DNA of 64,000 bases. Source: Kibdelosporangium banguiense (lineage in GTDB: Bacteria > Actinomycetota > Actinomycetes > Mycobacteriales > Pseudonocardiaceae). The notes beneath the pieces were generated by a model. It worked only from the letters and a program-made list of their open reading frames with translations. It was not told the origin of the DNA and searched no databases. Location of the stretch: the NCBI RefSeq assembly GCF_017876405.1, contig NZ_JAGINW010000001.1:12537203-12601202 (forward strand). Direction: 5' to 3'. The translations under genes and the position numbers were made by a program. Every line of letters starts with the position of its first letter. Positions within the stretch are counted from its first letter, which is position 1. Of the stretch, positions 26,186-34,370 are shown piece after piece.

Positions 26186-27373
26186 GTGCGACATGGTGTG
26201 GATAGACAAGCCGTGGATACCAGTCTGTTCTCCAAGGCCGCACACAGCCCGTCGTACTTCGAACTGACCAGGGGCATGGGCGAGCACGGCAGGCAGCTCG
26301 CGGACTTCTGCATCCCGTGCAACCCGTATTTCCCCACCCCGGAGATGTTCGGCGAGCTGGCCAAGAACCTGGAGTCGGTGCTCAAGTACTACCCCAGCGA
26401 CTCGGGCACGATCGCCAACCGGCTGGCGCGCATCCTCAAGCTCAACCCCGCGACCGTGGCGATGTCCAACGGCTCGACGGAACTGATCACCTGGATGGAC
26501 CACCTGTGGTTCTCCGAAAGCGTGGCGATCCCGATCCCCACGTTCGGCCGCTGGACCGACCAGCCGATGGAGACCGGCAAGCGGGTGGACATGTACCCGC
26601 TGCAGGAGAACTCCGAGTTCAACCTGAGCATCGACGACTACATCAAGTTCATCCGGGCCCGTAAGTCCCGTGTGGCCGTGCTGTGCAACCCCAACAACCC
26701 CGACGGCGGCTACCTGCCGCGCCGCGAGATCCTGCGTTTCATGGACGAGTTGTCCGACCTGGACCTGGTCGTGATCGACGAGTCCTTCATCGATTTCGTT
26801 GAGGTGGAACGCAATCCGTCGGTCGCCGCGGACGCCACCATCCGGCCCAACGTGGTGGTGCTCAAGAGCCTGGGCAAGAACTTCGGCCTGCACGGCATCC
26901 GCTTCGGCTACCTCGTGGCCAACCCGGCACTCGCCGGGAAAATGGCAAAGACTTTGCCCAAGTGGAATCTGAACTCTTTGGCCGAGACAGTCGTGTTCAT
27001 GCTTGAGGAGCACGCGGACGAGTACGGAGAGAGCCTGCGACTGCTGGCCCGTGACCGTTACCAGATGGGCATGGAGCTGGCCAGGCATCCCGACCTGACC
27101 GTGTACTCCTCGCAGGCGAACTTCCTCCTCGTCAAACTGGGAGCAGGCATCGACGGCATGGCGTTACGCGACTATCTGCTGCAGCATCACCAGGTCTTCA
27201 TCCGCGAGTGCGGCAACAAGCTCGGCATGAGCAGCCAGTTCGTCCGGCTGGTCGTCCGGCCCGAGCAGGACGTCGCCCGCCTGGTCGAGGGCCTGCACGG
27301 CTTCAGCCAGGCCCGCTGGGGCCAGGAGCACTCCGGTCACTCAGGTCCCGCGCTGGTGCACAGTGTCTCGTGA
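26186..27373 (+). CDS. Class I/II PLP-dependent aminotransferase
   Basis: Fold-type I aminotransferase, 395 aa, closest in pattern to histidinol-phosphate or CobD-like enzymes. CNPNNPDGG (about 168-174) and VVIDESFIDF (D198) hold the pyridine ring, and the Schiff-base lysine is K231 in KSLGKNFGLHGIRFGYL. GTG 26186 has GGGAG 8 nt upstream; an ATG further upstream is less likely. Monocistronic; the substrate cannot be told from sequence. Confidence 0.85.
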   Translation: MRHGVDRQAVDTSLFSKAAHSPSYFELTRGMGEHGRQLADFCIPCNPYFPTPEMFGELAKNLESVLKYYPSDSGTIANRLARILKLNPATVAMSNGSTELITWMDHLWFSESVAIPIPTFGRWTDQPMETGKRVDMYPLQENSEFNLSIDDYIKFIRARKSRVAVLCNPNNPDGGYLPRREILRFMDELSDLDLVVIDESFIDFVEVERNPSVAADATIRPNVVVLKSLGKNFGLHGIRFGYLVANPALAGKMAKTLPKWNLNSLAETVVFMLEEHADEYGESLRLLARDRYQMGMELARHPDLTVYSSQANFLLVKLGAGIDGMALRDYLLQHHQVFIRECGNKLGMSSQFVRLVVRPEQDVARLVEGLHGFSQARWGQEHSGHSGPALVHSVS

Positions 27374-27425
27374 CCCCGAATTTGCCCTGGGGGTGGCCGG
27401 TGGCGGGCCGACCACCCCCAGGGTG

Positions 27426-27938
27426 TCATACCTTGACCCGAGTGCGGCGCCAGGCGACGACGATCAACGCGATCAGGCCGAACAGTGGGATCGTGCTGAC
27501 CGCCCACGACAGGCCCATGGGTGGGCCGGGCTGCTGCATTACCTGGAGGTTTTTCAGCTCACCCGTACCTACGCCCGCGGGGCCTTCCACGTCGAACCGT
27601 AGGGTCCACTCGCCCGGCTCGGGCAGGCTGCGGATGTCCAGGCCCCACACTTCCCGTTTGCGTGGGTGCCTGGCCAGCGGCTCGTCCATGACGTAATCGC
27701 CCAGGCTCATCGTCAGCATGCCTGCCTTGCTGGCGATGCCGTCGTCGGGCGTGAACGTGAAGTCGAGTGACTGCATCGCTTTCAGCGGCCATGTGCTGAA
27801 GCCGATGGTCATCTTGTACGGGCCGGCCTGCACCTGCTCGGTGTGCACGACGTTGACCGGGTCGTAGGCCGACGCGGGCGCGGCCAGGCCGAGCAGCAGC
27901 CCGATGGTTCCCAGCAGTCCCAACAGTGTTTTACGCAT
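27426..27938 (-). CDS. Exported YtkA/CopC-like protein with C-terminal TM anchor
   Basis: 170 aa: signal peptide (MRKTLLGLLGTIGLLLGLAA, cleavage after ASA), a beta-rich domain ending EPGEWTLRFDVEGPAG, and a C-terminal TM helix followed by a basic tail. The last gene of a four-gene operon; its ATG overlaps the end of the preceding membrane-protein gene by 8 nt. The W-x-(L/I)-x-(F/V) ending is typical of YtkA, FixH and CopC-like domains linked with metal handling; function not proven. Confidence 0.75.
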   Translation of the reverse strand: MRKTLLGLLGTIGLLLGLAAPASAYDPVNVVHTEQVQAGPYKMTIGFSTWPLKAMQSLDFTFTPDDGIASKAGMLTMSLGDYVMDEPLARHPRKREVWGLDIRSLPEPGEWTLRFDVEGPAGVGTGELKNLQVMQQPGPPMGLSWAVSTIPLFGLIALIVVAWRRTRVKV

Positions 27939-29034
27939 GGCTGGTTTCCTTTGCGGGCGCGAGGTGTCGCAGCATCTGGCCGAAACGCCGGCCGAGTAGT
28001 CCGGCGAGGGCACCGAAGAGCGTGCCCAGCACGACAGTGGCGACGTAGGAAGTGGCGCTGCGCGGCCACGAACCGTCGTACACAAGCACGTGCTGCAGCG
28101 GCGCACAGGCAGTGACGATCAGGCCGCCTACCGCGCCCACGATCGGCGCAGGCAGTTTGTGCAGAAGCTCAACGGCCACACCCACGATGACGAGGCACAT
28201 CGGGATCATGGCCGGCAGCGCGGGAACCCCGTCGGTGTAGTCACGCAGCGGCAGGCCTGTGGCGTTGGCGTAGACCTCCGTCGCCCACGGCGAGAACCAC
28301 CAGAACACGGCCTGAATCGCTGCCACCACAACGGCGACAGTCAACGCGCCACCTCGGCGGTTGAGTGCGCGCCCACCCATGATCAAGATCATCACACTCA
28401 GGAACGCGACACCCACGTTCACCGAGTTCACGATTCCCCTTGGCAGCGCCTGCAATCCGAGCACCGTGACCATGCTGAACGTGAGCAGCACCGCAGCACC
28501 GCCGATGGTGCCATACAAGCCCCAGCGCTCGTTGCGCGCGACCGAGAACACCATGACCGCACCGACCATCGTGATGGAAATCGATAGAAGCAGACCGATG
28601 TGCGGCGGCGACGCGATCACCGCGTCGAACCCGTACAGGCCGTGCCACCACTGATCCCATAGGCCGTACAACAGGAACGATGCCGCGCCCGCGCCGGAGA
28701 TCAGGTAGCCGACCGGTGCCGCGAACGTCCGCCCGAACACGCTGACCGCACGACCGCCGACCATCGGATCGACCGCTTTCCCCCTGCGCTCGGCCGCGGT
28801 CGTCATCAGCACCACGATCAGGCTCGCGATCCCGGAGATCGCGCTGCCGGAGTACAGGAACAGGTGCGGCAACGTGAAGAACGTGTCCGGCCCGACATCG
28901 GTGTGCCACTGGATGTCCCAGGTCAGGCCGACCAGCGACACCACGGTCCCGCCGAGCACGAAACTCGCCGGGACCAGCCCCCTCGGGACACTTCTGGCCG
29001 CCGTGGTGGCGACCGCTGACGCCGTCATGTCCAT
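27931..29034 (-). CDS. Polytopic membrane protein with duplicated D-x2-W-H...P-H motif
   Basis: 367 aa with about ten TM segments and no family I can name. Two copies of one motif are visible: D40-IQ-WH44-TDV-G-P-D50-TFFTL-PH57 and D127-QW-WH131-GLY-G-F-D137-AVIASP-PH145. Further intramembrane His residues are H292, H315 and H357. Paired His/Asp in helices suggest a metal or quinone site. It lies between two exported YtkA-like genes. ATG 29034 follows AGAGGGG. Confidence 0.75.
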   Translation of the reverse strand: MDMTASAVATTAARSVPRGLVPASFVLGGTVVSLVGLTWDIQWHTDVGPDTFFTLPHLFLYSGSAISGIASLIVVLMTTAAERRGKAVDPMVGGRAVSVFGRTFAAPVGYLISGAGAASFLLYGLWDQWWHGLYGFDAVIASPPHIGLLLSISITMVGAVMVFSVARNERWGLYGTIGGAAVLLTFSMVTVLGLQALPRGIVNSVNVGVAFLSVMILIMGGRALNRRGGALTVAVVVAAIQAVFWWFSPWATEVYANATGLPLRDYTDGVPALPAMIPMCLVIVGVAVELLHKLPAPIVGAVGGLIVTACAPLQHVLVYDGSWPRSATSYVATVVLGTLFGALAGLLGRRFGQMLRHLAPAKETSHA

Positions 29035-29047
29035 TGATCCACCCCTC

Positions 29048-29431
29048 TCAGTTGAGCAGTAACGGGAAGACGACCCGCTCGGAGCCGTTGAGTGAAACCG
29101 TGATCTCCCACTGCCCGGCCATCGGCAGGTCGACGTTCTCGACCTTGTAGCGGCCAGGCTCACGTGGTCCTGCCGTGATCGGGCTGACCGCGTGTCCCAT
29201 CTGCGGCATCACCGGTTCGACCGTAACGCTGCCGTCCCGCGCGGGGTTGCCGGACCGGTCGGTGATCTCCAGGTCGAACGAGTTGGCGCCGGTCTTCGTG
29301 GTGGCCGGCCTGAGTTTGAAGCTGTGCTGGGTGCTTTCGGCCAGGTACGGCTGTGTCTCGCCGGACGGCCAGACCAGCAGCGCGGTCACGGCCACGACGA
29401 CCGCACCCAACGCCCACAACACGTATTTCAT
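29048..29431 (-). CDS. YtkA/FixH-like exported protein
   Basis: 127 aa: one N-terminal TM or signal anchor (MKYVLWALGAVVVAVTALLV) and a single extracytoplasmic beta domain with FDLEITDRSGNPARDGSVTV, MPQMGHAVSP and a C-terminal AGQWEITVSL. This matches YtkA-like domains. The ATG overlaps the upstream gene stop (ATGA). Confidence 0.78.
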   Translation of the reverse strand: MKYVLWALGAVVVAVTALLVWPSGETQPYLAESTQHSFKLRPATTKTGANSFDLEITDRSGNPARDGSVTVEPVMPQMGHAVSPITAGPREPGRYKVENVDLPMAGQWEITVSLNGSERVVFPLLLN

Positions 29432-30765
29432 CCCTGAGGTCCCTTCGTCGCGGGGACTTCGACGACCGTGGGCACGGTGACGATCGAGTAGTCACGCTCG
29501 ACCTGCATCCACACCAGATACCTGCCTGGCAAAGGAAAGGAGTAGGTGAACGAGACATCCGGCCCGAACGCGGCGACGCTCTCGTCCGGCTTGTCAGGAA
29601 ACCCCGGCGATGGCGGGATCATCGAATGCACGTGCGCCCAGATCGGTGCGGCGGCATGGTTCTGGTCCGCCACCGGGCCGATGACGATCATGTGGCCGAG
29701 CATGCCGAGCCATGGCTGTAGATCCCTGGTACCGAACTTGGCCGTGATCGTGCTCGGCGTCCCGGCATCACGGATTTGCGTTGCAAGGTCGGCTTTTCCG
29801 TCGTTCGGGCGCGCGGTCGCCGTGCCGCTGATGTCGATCGCGGACCGCAGCAGCTGCACTCCCCCGCCGCGCCTGGCGATCTCCGCGGCGATCGCATGCG
29901 TTCCCTGTTCCGGGGCGAGGATTCGGGCGCGGTACTCCCCGGGCGCCACCCGGACCGGATGCAGATGCCGGAGCTTGCCCGACGGCGAGACGACCACCAA
30001 GTGGATCAGGGCATTGTCGTGCACCAGCAGGTCGTCGACCGTGCGCCCCGACGAGCCGTCGGTCAGGCTCAGCTTGAGATCGTTGCCGTCCATACTCGGC
30101 ACCAGGTTCACCGGCGGCCGCGAGAAGTCCACTATGGATGTTCGCTCGTACGGATCGTTGACGTTGTCGAACGTCGGATCCAGCTGCGTTCCCGGCGCCG
30201 CGACCGGCGGAATACTCGGTGCCAGGACAGCGGCCGTGGCTGCCACGGCCAACGCAGCGACCATGGCCACCGCTGGGACCAGCGCGAATCCCGGTCGCCC
30301 GAACACGGCGAGGAGAAGAGCGACGACCAGCAACGCCCCTGCGGCGATGAACCCGCCGTAAGTCGCGTTCTCCCACGGCGAAGCCACAATCGCCGGGACC
30401 ACGAACGGAATAGTCGCCTCGTCCACCGCGAGCTGCCATGGGCCAGGGCGATCGACCTGGACGACACCTGAATAAAAACCCGGTTTCTCGCCCAGAACCA
30501 CCTTGGTCGTACTGGCCGCCGCACCGGCGGCGGTAGCCGTCAGAGTCAGTTCGCCGGGCGGCGATCCGGCGTGGGTCACGACATCGACGTGCACCGGACC
30601 AGGCACTTCGGCGACCCGCCGGATGATCACCGTGAGTTCGCGGTCGCCGAGCGTCTGCGCGACGTGGATATCGGCGCCCGCCTGGGCACCGTCGGCCAGC
30701 GCAGGGGCCGCGACCGAAAAGAGCATCCCCAGCGCGAACAGTGTCAACAGCAGAGTTCGCTTCAT
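29428..30765 (-). CDS. Exported multi-domain protein with HxHP/HVH motifs, first gene of YtkA operon
   Basis: 445 aa: signal peptide (cleavage near ALA-DG, residue 24), an N-terminal beta domain to about residue 120, two TM helices (137-155 and 160-183), then a long extracytoplasmic region with KLRHLHPVRVAPGEYRARIL, GMLGHMIVIGPVADQNHAAA and WAHVHSM. His-rich strands of this kind occur in periplasmic metal-binding domains associated with copper or heavy-metal efflux. A much longer frame upstream is not supported: ATG 30765 starts a classic signal peptide. Confidence 0.75.
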   Translation of the reverse strand: MKRTLLLTLFALGMLFSVAAPALADGAQAGADIHVAQTLGDRELTVIIRRVAEVPGPVHVDVVTHAGSPPGELTLTATAAGAAASTTKVVLGEKPGFYSGVVQVDRPGPWQLAVDEATIPFVVPAIVASPWENATYGGFIAAGALLVVALLLAVFGRPGFALVPAVAMVAALAVAATAAVLAPSIPPVAAPGTQLDPTFDNVNDPYERTSIVDFSRPPVNLVPSMDGNDLKLSLTDGSSGRTVDDLLVHDNALIHLVVVSPSGKLRHLHPVRVAPGEYRARILAPEQGTHAIAAEIARRGGGVQLLRSAIDISGTATARPNDGKADLATQIRDAGTPSTITAKFGTRDLQPWLGMLGHMIVIGPVADQNHAAAPIWAHVHSMIPPSPGFPDKPDESVAAFGPDVSFTYSFPLPGRYLVWMQVERDYSIVTVPTVVEVPATKGPQG

Positions 30766-30873
30766 CACAGCGAAACCTATCGACGCCCAGCGGGTGAATT
30801 CGTCCCTTCCGGGGTGGAACCCGGGTCCCCTGTTCGGGGGATTACGGACCCCGAGTGGCGGGAGGACTCCAGG

Positions 30874-32034
30874 GTGGGGAATGCGGCAGTATCCAGGGCG
30901 ATGCTCACCACCAAGCTGTCCCTGAAACGCCAGTCGTGGCTGGTAGCCGCCGTGTGCATGGTCGCCGACGGCGCTGCCGTCGTGCTCTACGGATGCGTGA
31001 CATGGCAGAACTGGCTGGTGCTGTTCGTGACGCTCGCGGTCGACGCGGCGCTGGCCGGACCGGCCCGGCTGTCCGGCGTCGTGGCGGTGGCGCACGCCGC
31101 TGTCCCAGTTGGCATGGCGTTGCTGACCGGATGGAGGTCGCCCGCCAACGACGCGGGAATCCTGATCGCCGGTTATCGGGCCGGCGCGTGGTTGCAAGGC
31201 GTACCCGCCGTGGCCTCGCTGGCCGTGCTCGCTGCCGGGCTCATGATCGGGCATGCGATGACGGGACGGCATCTGCTGTACTGCGTCGTCGGTGCGGTCC
31301 AGTCCGCAGTCCTGCCGTGGCTGGTCGGCCGGTACACCACCGCGCGCCGGTCTTACCTGGCTGAGCTGGAGAAACGTTCGGAGATGGAACGCCGGGACGC
31401 CGAAGACGCGGTCACCAAGGCGATCTCGGCGGAGCGGAGTTCGATCGCCCGGGACCTGCACGACGTGATCGTGCACCACGTCAGCGCCATCGGCCTGCAC
31501 GCCGGTGCCGCCCGCCTCGGCTTACCCGCAGGCAACGCCACGCTCGAAGGTTCCTTGCGGTCAGTGGAAACCGCCAGCCGAGCGGCCATGGTCGACTTGC
31601 GGCACCTGCTGGATCTGCTGCACGGTGACAACTCCGAAGGCGCACGGCAACCCGGCTTGGACAATCTCGACGAGCTGTTCGAGGGTGTCCGGGCAGCCGG
31701 CATCCCGGCCCGGATGGAGGTGTCCGGGGCGCGTGGAGAGGTGCCGGAGTCGTTGGGAATCACGGTCTACCGGATCGTGCAGGAGATGCTCACCAACGCG
31801 TTGCGGCACGGCGATTCGTCCGGTGTCACAGTCACATTGGAGTACGGCCCGTCGTCGTTGACTGTCTCGTCGGAGAACAATATCGGCGTCGGCCGTGATC
31901 AACCCGGTGCGGTGCGCCGCGGACTCGTCGGAATCCGTAACCGGGCTGCGATGTTCTCGGGCCGGACCCGCTACGGCTTGGAACCGGACGGCTCCTGGCG
32001 GACTGTGGTGACGTTTCCCTTGGAGGGGCAATGA
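30874..32034 (+). CDS. NarL-type sensor histidine kinase
   Basis: 386 aa with four to six TM helices in the first 150 residues and almost no external loops. The HisKA_3 box ERSSIARDLHDVIVHHVSAI has phospho-acceptor H196, and the ATPase N-box is EMLTNALRHGDSSG. GTG 30874 has GGAGG 8 nt upstream; ATG 30901 is the alternative. It is divergent from the YtkA-like operon with about 110 bp between. The stop overlaps the response regulator start (ATGA). Confidence 0.9.
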   Translation: MGNAAVSRAMLTTKLSLKRQSWLVAAVCMVADGAAVVLYGCVTWQNWLVLFVTLAVDAALAGPARLSGVVAVAHAAVPVGMALLTGWRSPANDAGILIAGYRAGAWLQGVPAVASLAVLAAGLMIGHAMTGRHLLYCVVGAVQSAVLPWLVGRYTTARRSYLAELEKRSEMERRDAEDAVTKAISAERSSIARDLHDVIVHHVSAIGLHAGAARLGLPAGNATLEGSLRSVETASRAAMVDLRHLLDLLHGDNSEGARQPGLDNLDELFEGVRAAGIPARMEVSGARGEVPESLGITVYRIVQEMLTNALRHGDSSGVTVTLEYGPSSLTVSSENNIGVGRDQPGAVRRGLVGIRNRAAMFSGRTRYGLEPDGSWRTVVTFPLEGQ

Positions 32035-32696
32035 CTTTGAGCGTGCTGCTCGCCGACGACCACGCCATGCTCAGATCCGGGATGCGTGCCATCTTCGACA
32101 CCCAGCCGGATCTCGACTGCGTCGCCGAGGTCGCCGACGGCCGCAGGGCTGTCGCGGAAGTCGCCCGGTTACGCCCGGACGTTGCCGTCCTGGACATCCG
32201 GATGCCCAAACTGGACGGTCTGGACGCCACCGAGGCAATACTCGCCGACCCCGCCAACCGGACCAAGGTCATCCTGCTGACCACCTACGACAGCGACGAG
32301 TATGTGTACCGCGCGTTGCGTGCGGGAGCCAGCGGCTTCCTGCTGAAATCCCTGCCGCCGGAAGAGTTGATCTCCGCGATCCGGGTGGCCGCCCGGGGCG
32401 ACGCGCTGATCGATCCATCGGTGACCCAGCGCCTGATTTCTCGCTTCGCCGTGAGCATCGCGCCGCCGGTGGCCCCGCCCGAACTCGATCAACTCACCGC
32501 ACGCGAACGTGAAGTCCTGTTGCTGGTCGCCGCGGCGTACAGCAACGCGGAGATCGCGGCGCAGTTGCACGTCGGGGACGAGACGGTGAAGACGCACGTT
32601 TCCCGTGTGCTGTCAAAGCTTGGTCTGCGGGACCGTGTGCATGCGGTGGCTTACGCGCACCTCAACGGACTGGTGCAACGTCCCACTATCGAGTGA
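32031..32696 (+). CDS. NarL/LuxR-family response regulator
   Basis: 221 aa. The receiver domain has LLADDHAMLRSGMRAIF and acceptor D55 in VAVLDIRMPKLDGLDA; the C-terminal LuxR HTH is LTAREREVLLLVAAAYSNAE and then VGDETVKTHVSRVLSKL. Partner of the preceding kinase by ATGA overlap. The divergent YtkA-like operon is the likely target. Confidence 0.93.
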   Translation: MTLSVLLADDHAMLRSGMRAIFDTQPDLDCVAEVADGRRAVAEVARLRPDVAVLDIRMPKLDGLDATEAILADPANRTKVILLTTYDSDEYVYRALRAGASGFLLKSLPPEELISAIRVAARGDALIDPSVTQRLISRFAVSIAPPVAPPELDQLTAREREVLLLVAAAYSNAEIAAQLHVGDETVKTHVSRVLSKLGLRDRVHAVAYAHLNGLVQRPTIE

Positions 32697-32745
32697 CAGC
32701 ACCGGAAATCCCAGTTCTGTGGGTCCCGATGAGAAGATCCCCCAT

Positions 32746-33585
32746 GTGAGCGAGCCAACGTTCCTACGCCGCAAACTGGGCACGAAACTGCGGCGGTTGC
32801 GTGAGCAAGCCGGGCTGACACTGGCCGACGCGGCACCGAAGCTGGACAAGAAACGCAGTGCGCTGCACCGCGTCGAGACCGGCGAGACAAAGGCGGACGT
32901 CCACTTGGTCCGGTCGATGATGGACCTCTACGACTGCTACGAACCCGGTTTGCTCGACGAGACAAGACAAGCACTGAAGCCACCCTGGTACTGGACCTAC
33001 GGCATCAGAAAAATGGGCTATGTGGATGCCGAGACCGAGGCCGTACTGGTCCGGGAGTTCACGATGATCGACATCCCCGGCCTGCTGCAGACCGAGGACT
33101 ACATGCGAGCACAGTTCGCAGGCGGCATCAGCCGAACCGAACTCGAAATGGCCAGGGACATCAAAGTGCGCTGCATCCGGCAGGATCGGCTCATCAACGC
33201 AGACCGGCCGCTCGAACATGTCGTCGTTGTCCATGAGATAGCTCTGCACCGCGAACTCGGCAGCAGGGATGTCATGCGCGAACAACTACGGCACCTGGTC
33301 GAAATGTCCAGGCTGCCCAACGTCACCCTTCAGGTCGTTCCTCTCAGACAGGGCACTCACCACGTGCCGAACGGCCCATTCGTCCTGCTGTCTTTCCCAG
33401 ACCCAGACGATCCAGACCTGCTGCATGTCGAGTATCCGACCGGTTCGCTGCAAAGCGAGGAACCAATCCAGGTACAGGCGGCTAGACTCCTGTTCGACCA
33501 GGTACACACCGTTGCGTTGAGCCCGGGCGATTCGGCCGTGCCGATCCAGCGGTTGGCCGCTGAACTGTACGGCCCCGACATGTGA
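32746..33585 (+). CDS. XRE regulator with DUF5753 domain
   Basis: 279 aa. The N-terminal helix-turn-helix is LRRLREQAGLTLADAAPKLD with RVETGETKADVHLV; the C-terminal ligand-type domain starts around FTMIDIPGLLQTEDYMRAQF and ends DQVHTVALSPGDSAVPIQRL. This class is abundant in Streptomyces and Pseudonocardiaceae and is usually followed by a DUF397 gene, as here (GTGA overlap). Its targets are usually unknown. Confidence 0.92.
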   Translation: MSEPTFLRRKLGTKLRRLREQAGLTLADAAPKLDKKRSALHRVETGETKADVHLVRSMMDLYDCYEPGLLDETRQALKPPWYWTYGIRKMGYVDAETEAVLVREFTMIDIPGLLQTEDYMRAQFAGGISRTELEMARDIKVRCIRQDRLINADRPLEHVVVVHEIALHRELGSRDVMREQLRHLVEMSRLPNVTLQVVPLRQGTHHVPNGPFVLLSFPDPDDPDLLHVEYPTGSLQSEEPIQVQAARLLFDQVHTVALSPGDSAVPIQRLAAELYGPDM

Positions 33586-33770
33586 GGGACACTGTGGATC
33601 ACCTGGACTGGCGGAAAAGCAGTCGTAGCAGCGCGGGCAGCGACGCCGCGTGCGTCGAGATCGCCCGCTTACCTCAGACCACTTCTGTCCGGGACTCCAA
33701 GAACCCCGCCACGGGCATCCTGACCTTCCCCACTGCTCCCTGGGCCTCCTTCCTCTCCACCCTCGTCTAG
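33582..33770 (+). CDS. DUF397 protein
   Basis: 62 aa with the family signature LDWRKSSRSSAGSDAACVEI and VRDSKNPATGILTF. It starts with GTG overlapping the XRE gene stop. XRE/DUF397 pairs resemble BldB/AbaA-like development regulators or toxin-antitoxin-like pairs; mechanism unknown. Confidence 0.92.
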   Translation: MRDTVDHLDWRKSSRSSAGSDAACVEIARLPQTTSVRDSKNPATGILTFPTAPWASFLSTLV

Positions 33771-33839
33771 CCGCGCCGACTGCGCTCATCTGGACCACCG
33801 GCGCACCACGCCGTGCACCGGTGATTCCGCGGACATGGG

Positions 33840-34166
33840 TCAGTTCGCCGTCGACTCCGGCTCGGTGCCCCGGTTGCGCCTGCCTCGAGCGCGTTTGCCG
33901 GGGCGGCCGCGCCGGGGCCGGGCGCGCCCCTGATCGTTGCGGCGAGGCGGCCGCCGCCGGGCTGACCGCTTCACCGCCTTCGTGTCCTGTCGTCGGCCGC
34001 GGGCCGGGTCCCCGGCGGCGGGCCGGCTGCGCAGAAGCATCCGCAGCACCTCAAGCGCGGCAGCGCGCCGTGCGGGGTCGCGGGTCAGCACTGCGATCAC
34101 GCAGATAACCGCGATCACGGCGACCAATGTAACGATCGCCGGCCCGGAGGCGGTAAAACCAGGCAT
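33840..34166 (-). CDS. Small basic membrane protein
   Basis: 108 aa: one TM helix (about residues 8-29, IVTLVAVIAVICVIAVL) and a very basic C-terminal tail with RRRPPRRNDQGRARPRRGRP. ATG 34166 is chosen because earlier codons break the TM topology. The tail could bind nucleic acid or phospholipid head groups; no family recognised. Arg codons inflate GC, so chance frames must be considered. Confidence 0.45.
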   Translation of the reverse strand: MPGFTASGPAIVTLVAVIAVICVIAVLTRDPARRAAALEVLRMLLRSRPAAGDPARGRRQDTKAVKRSARRRPPRRNDQGRARPRRGRPGKRARGRRNRGTEPESTAN

Positions 34167-34370
34167 GCCGGATGCCTTCCTTCCTTGAAACTTTCGATGA
34201 CGGTTCGAATCCACAAAAATCCGGAAACGCGATTCCGGGTGGCTCCGCCTGCTTCAGTCCACCATGGGGCAGACTTGTCCCTCCAGCAGGACAGGGCGCA
34301 AGCAGCAACGGAGGGACAACTCGGCGCCTGTCCCCCAAATCGTTCATCAGGCGTATAACAAGAGAGTGCC

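Noticed and set aside
29428-31500. 690-codon version of the first YtkA-operon gene
   Set aside because: The extension would overlap the divergent histidine kinase, and ATG 30765 begins a textbook signal peptide.
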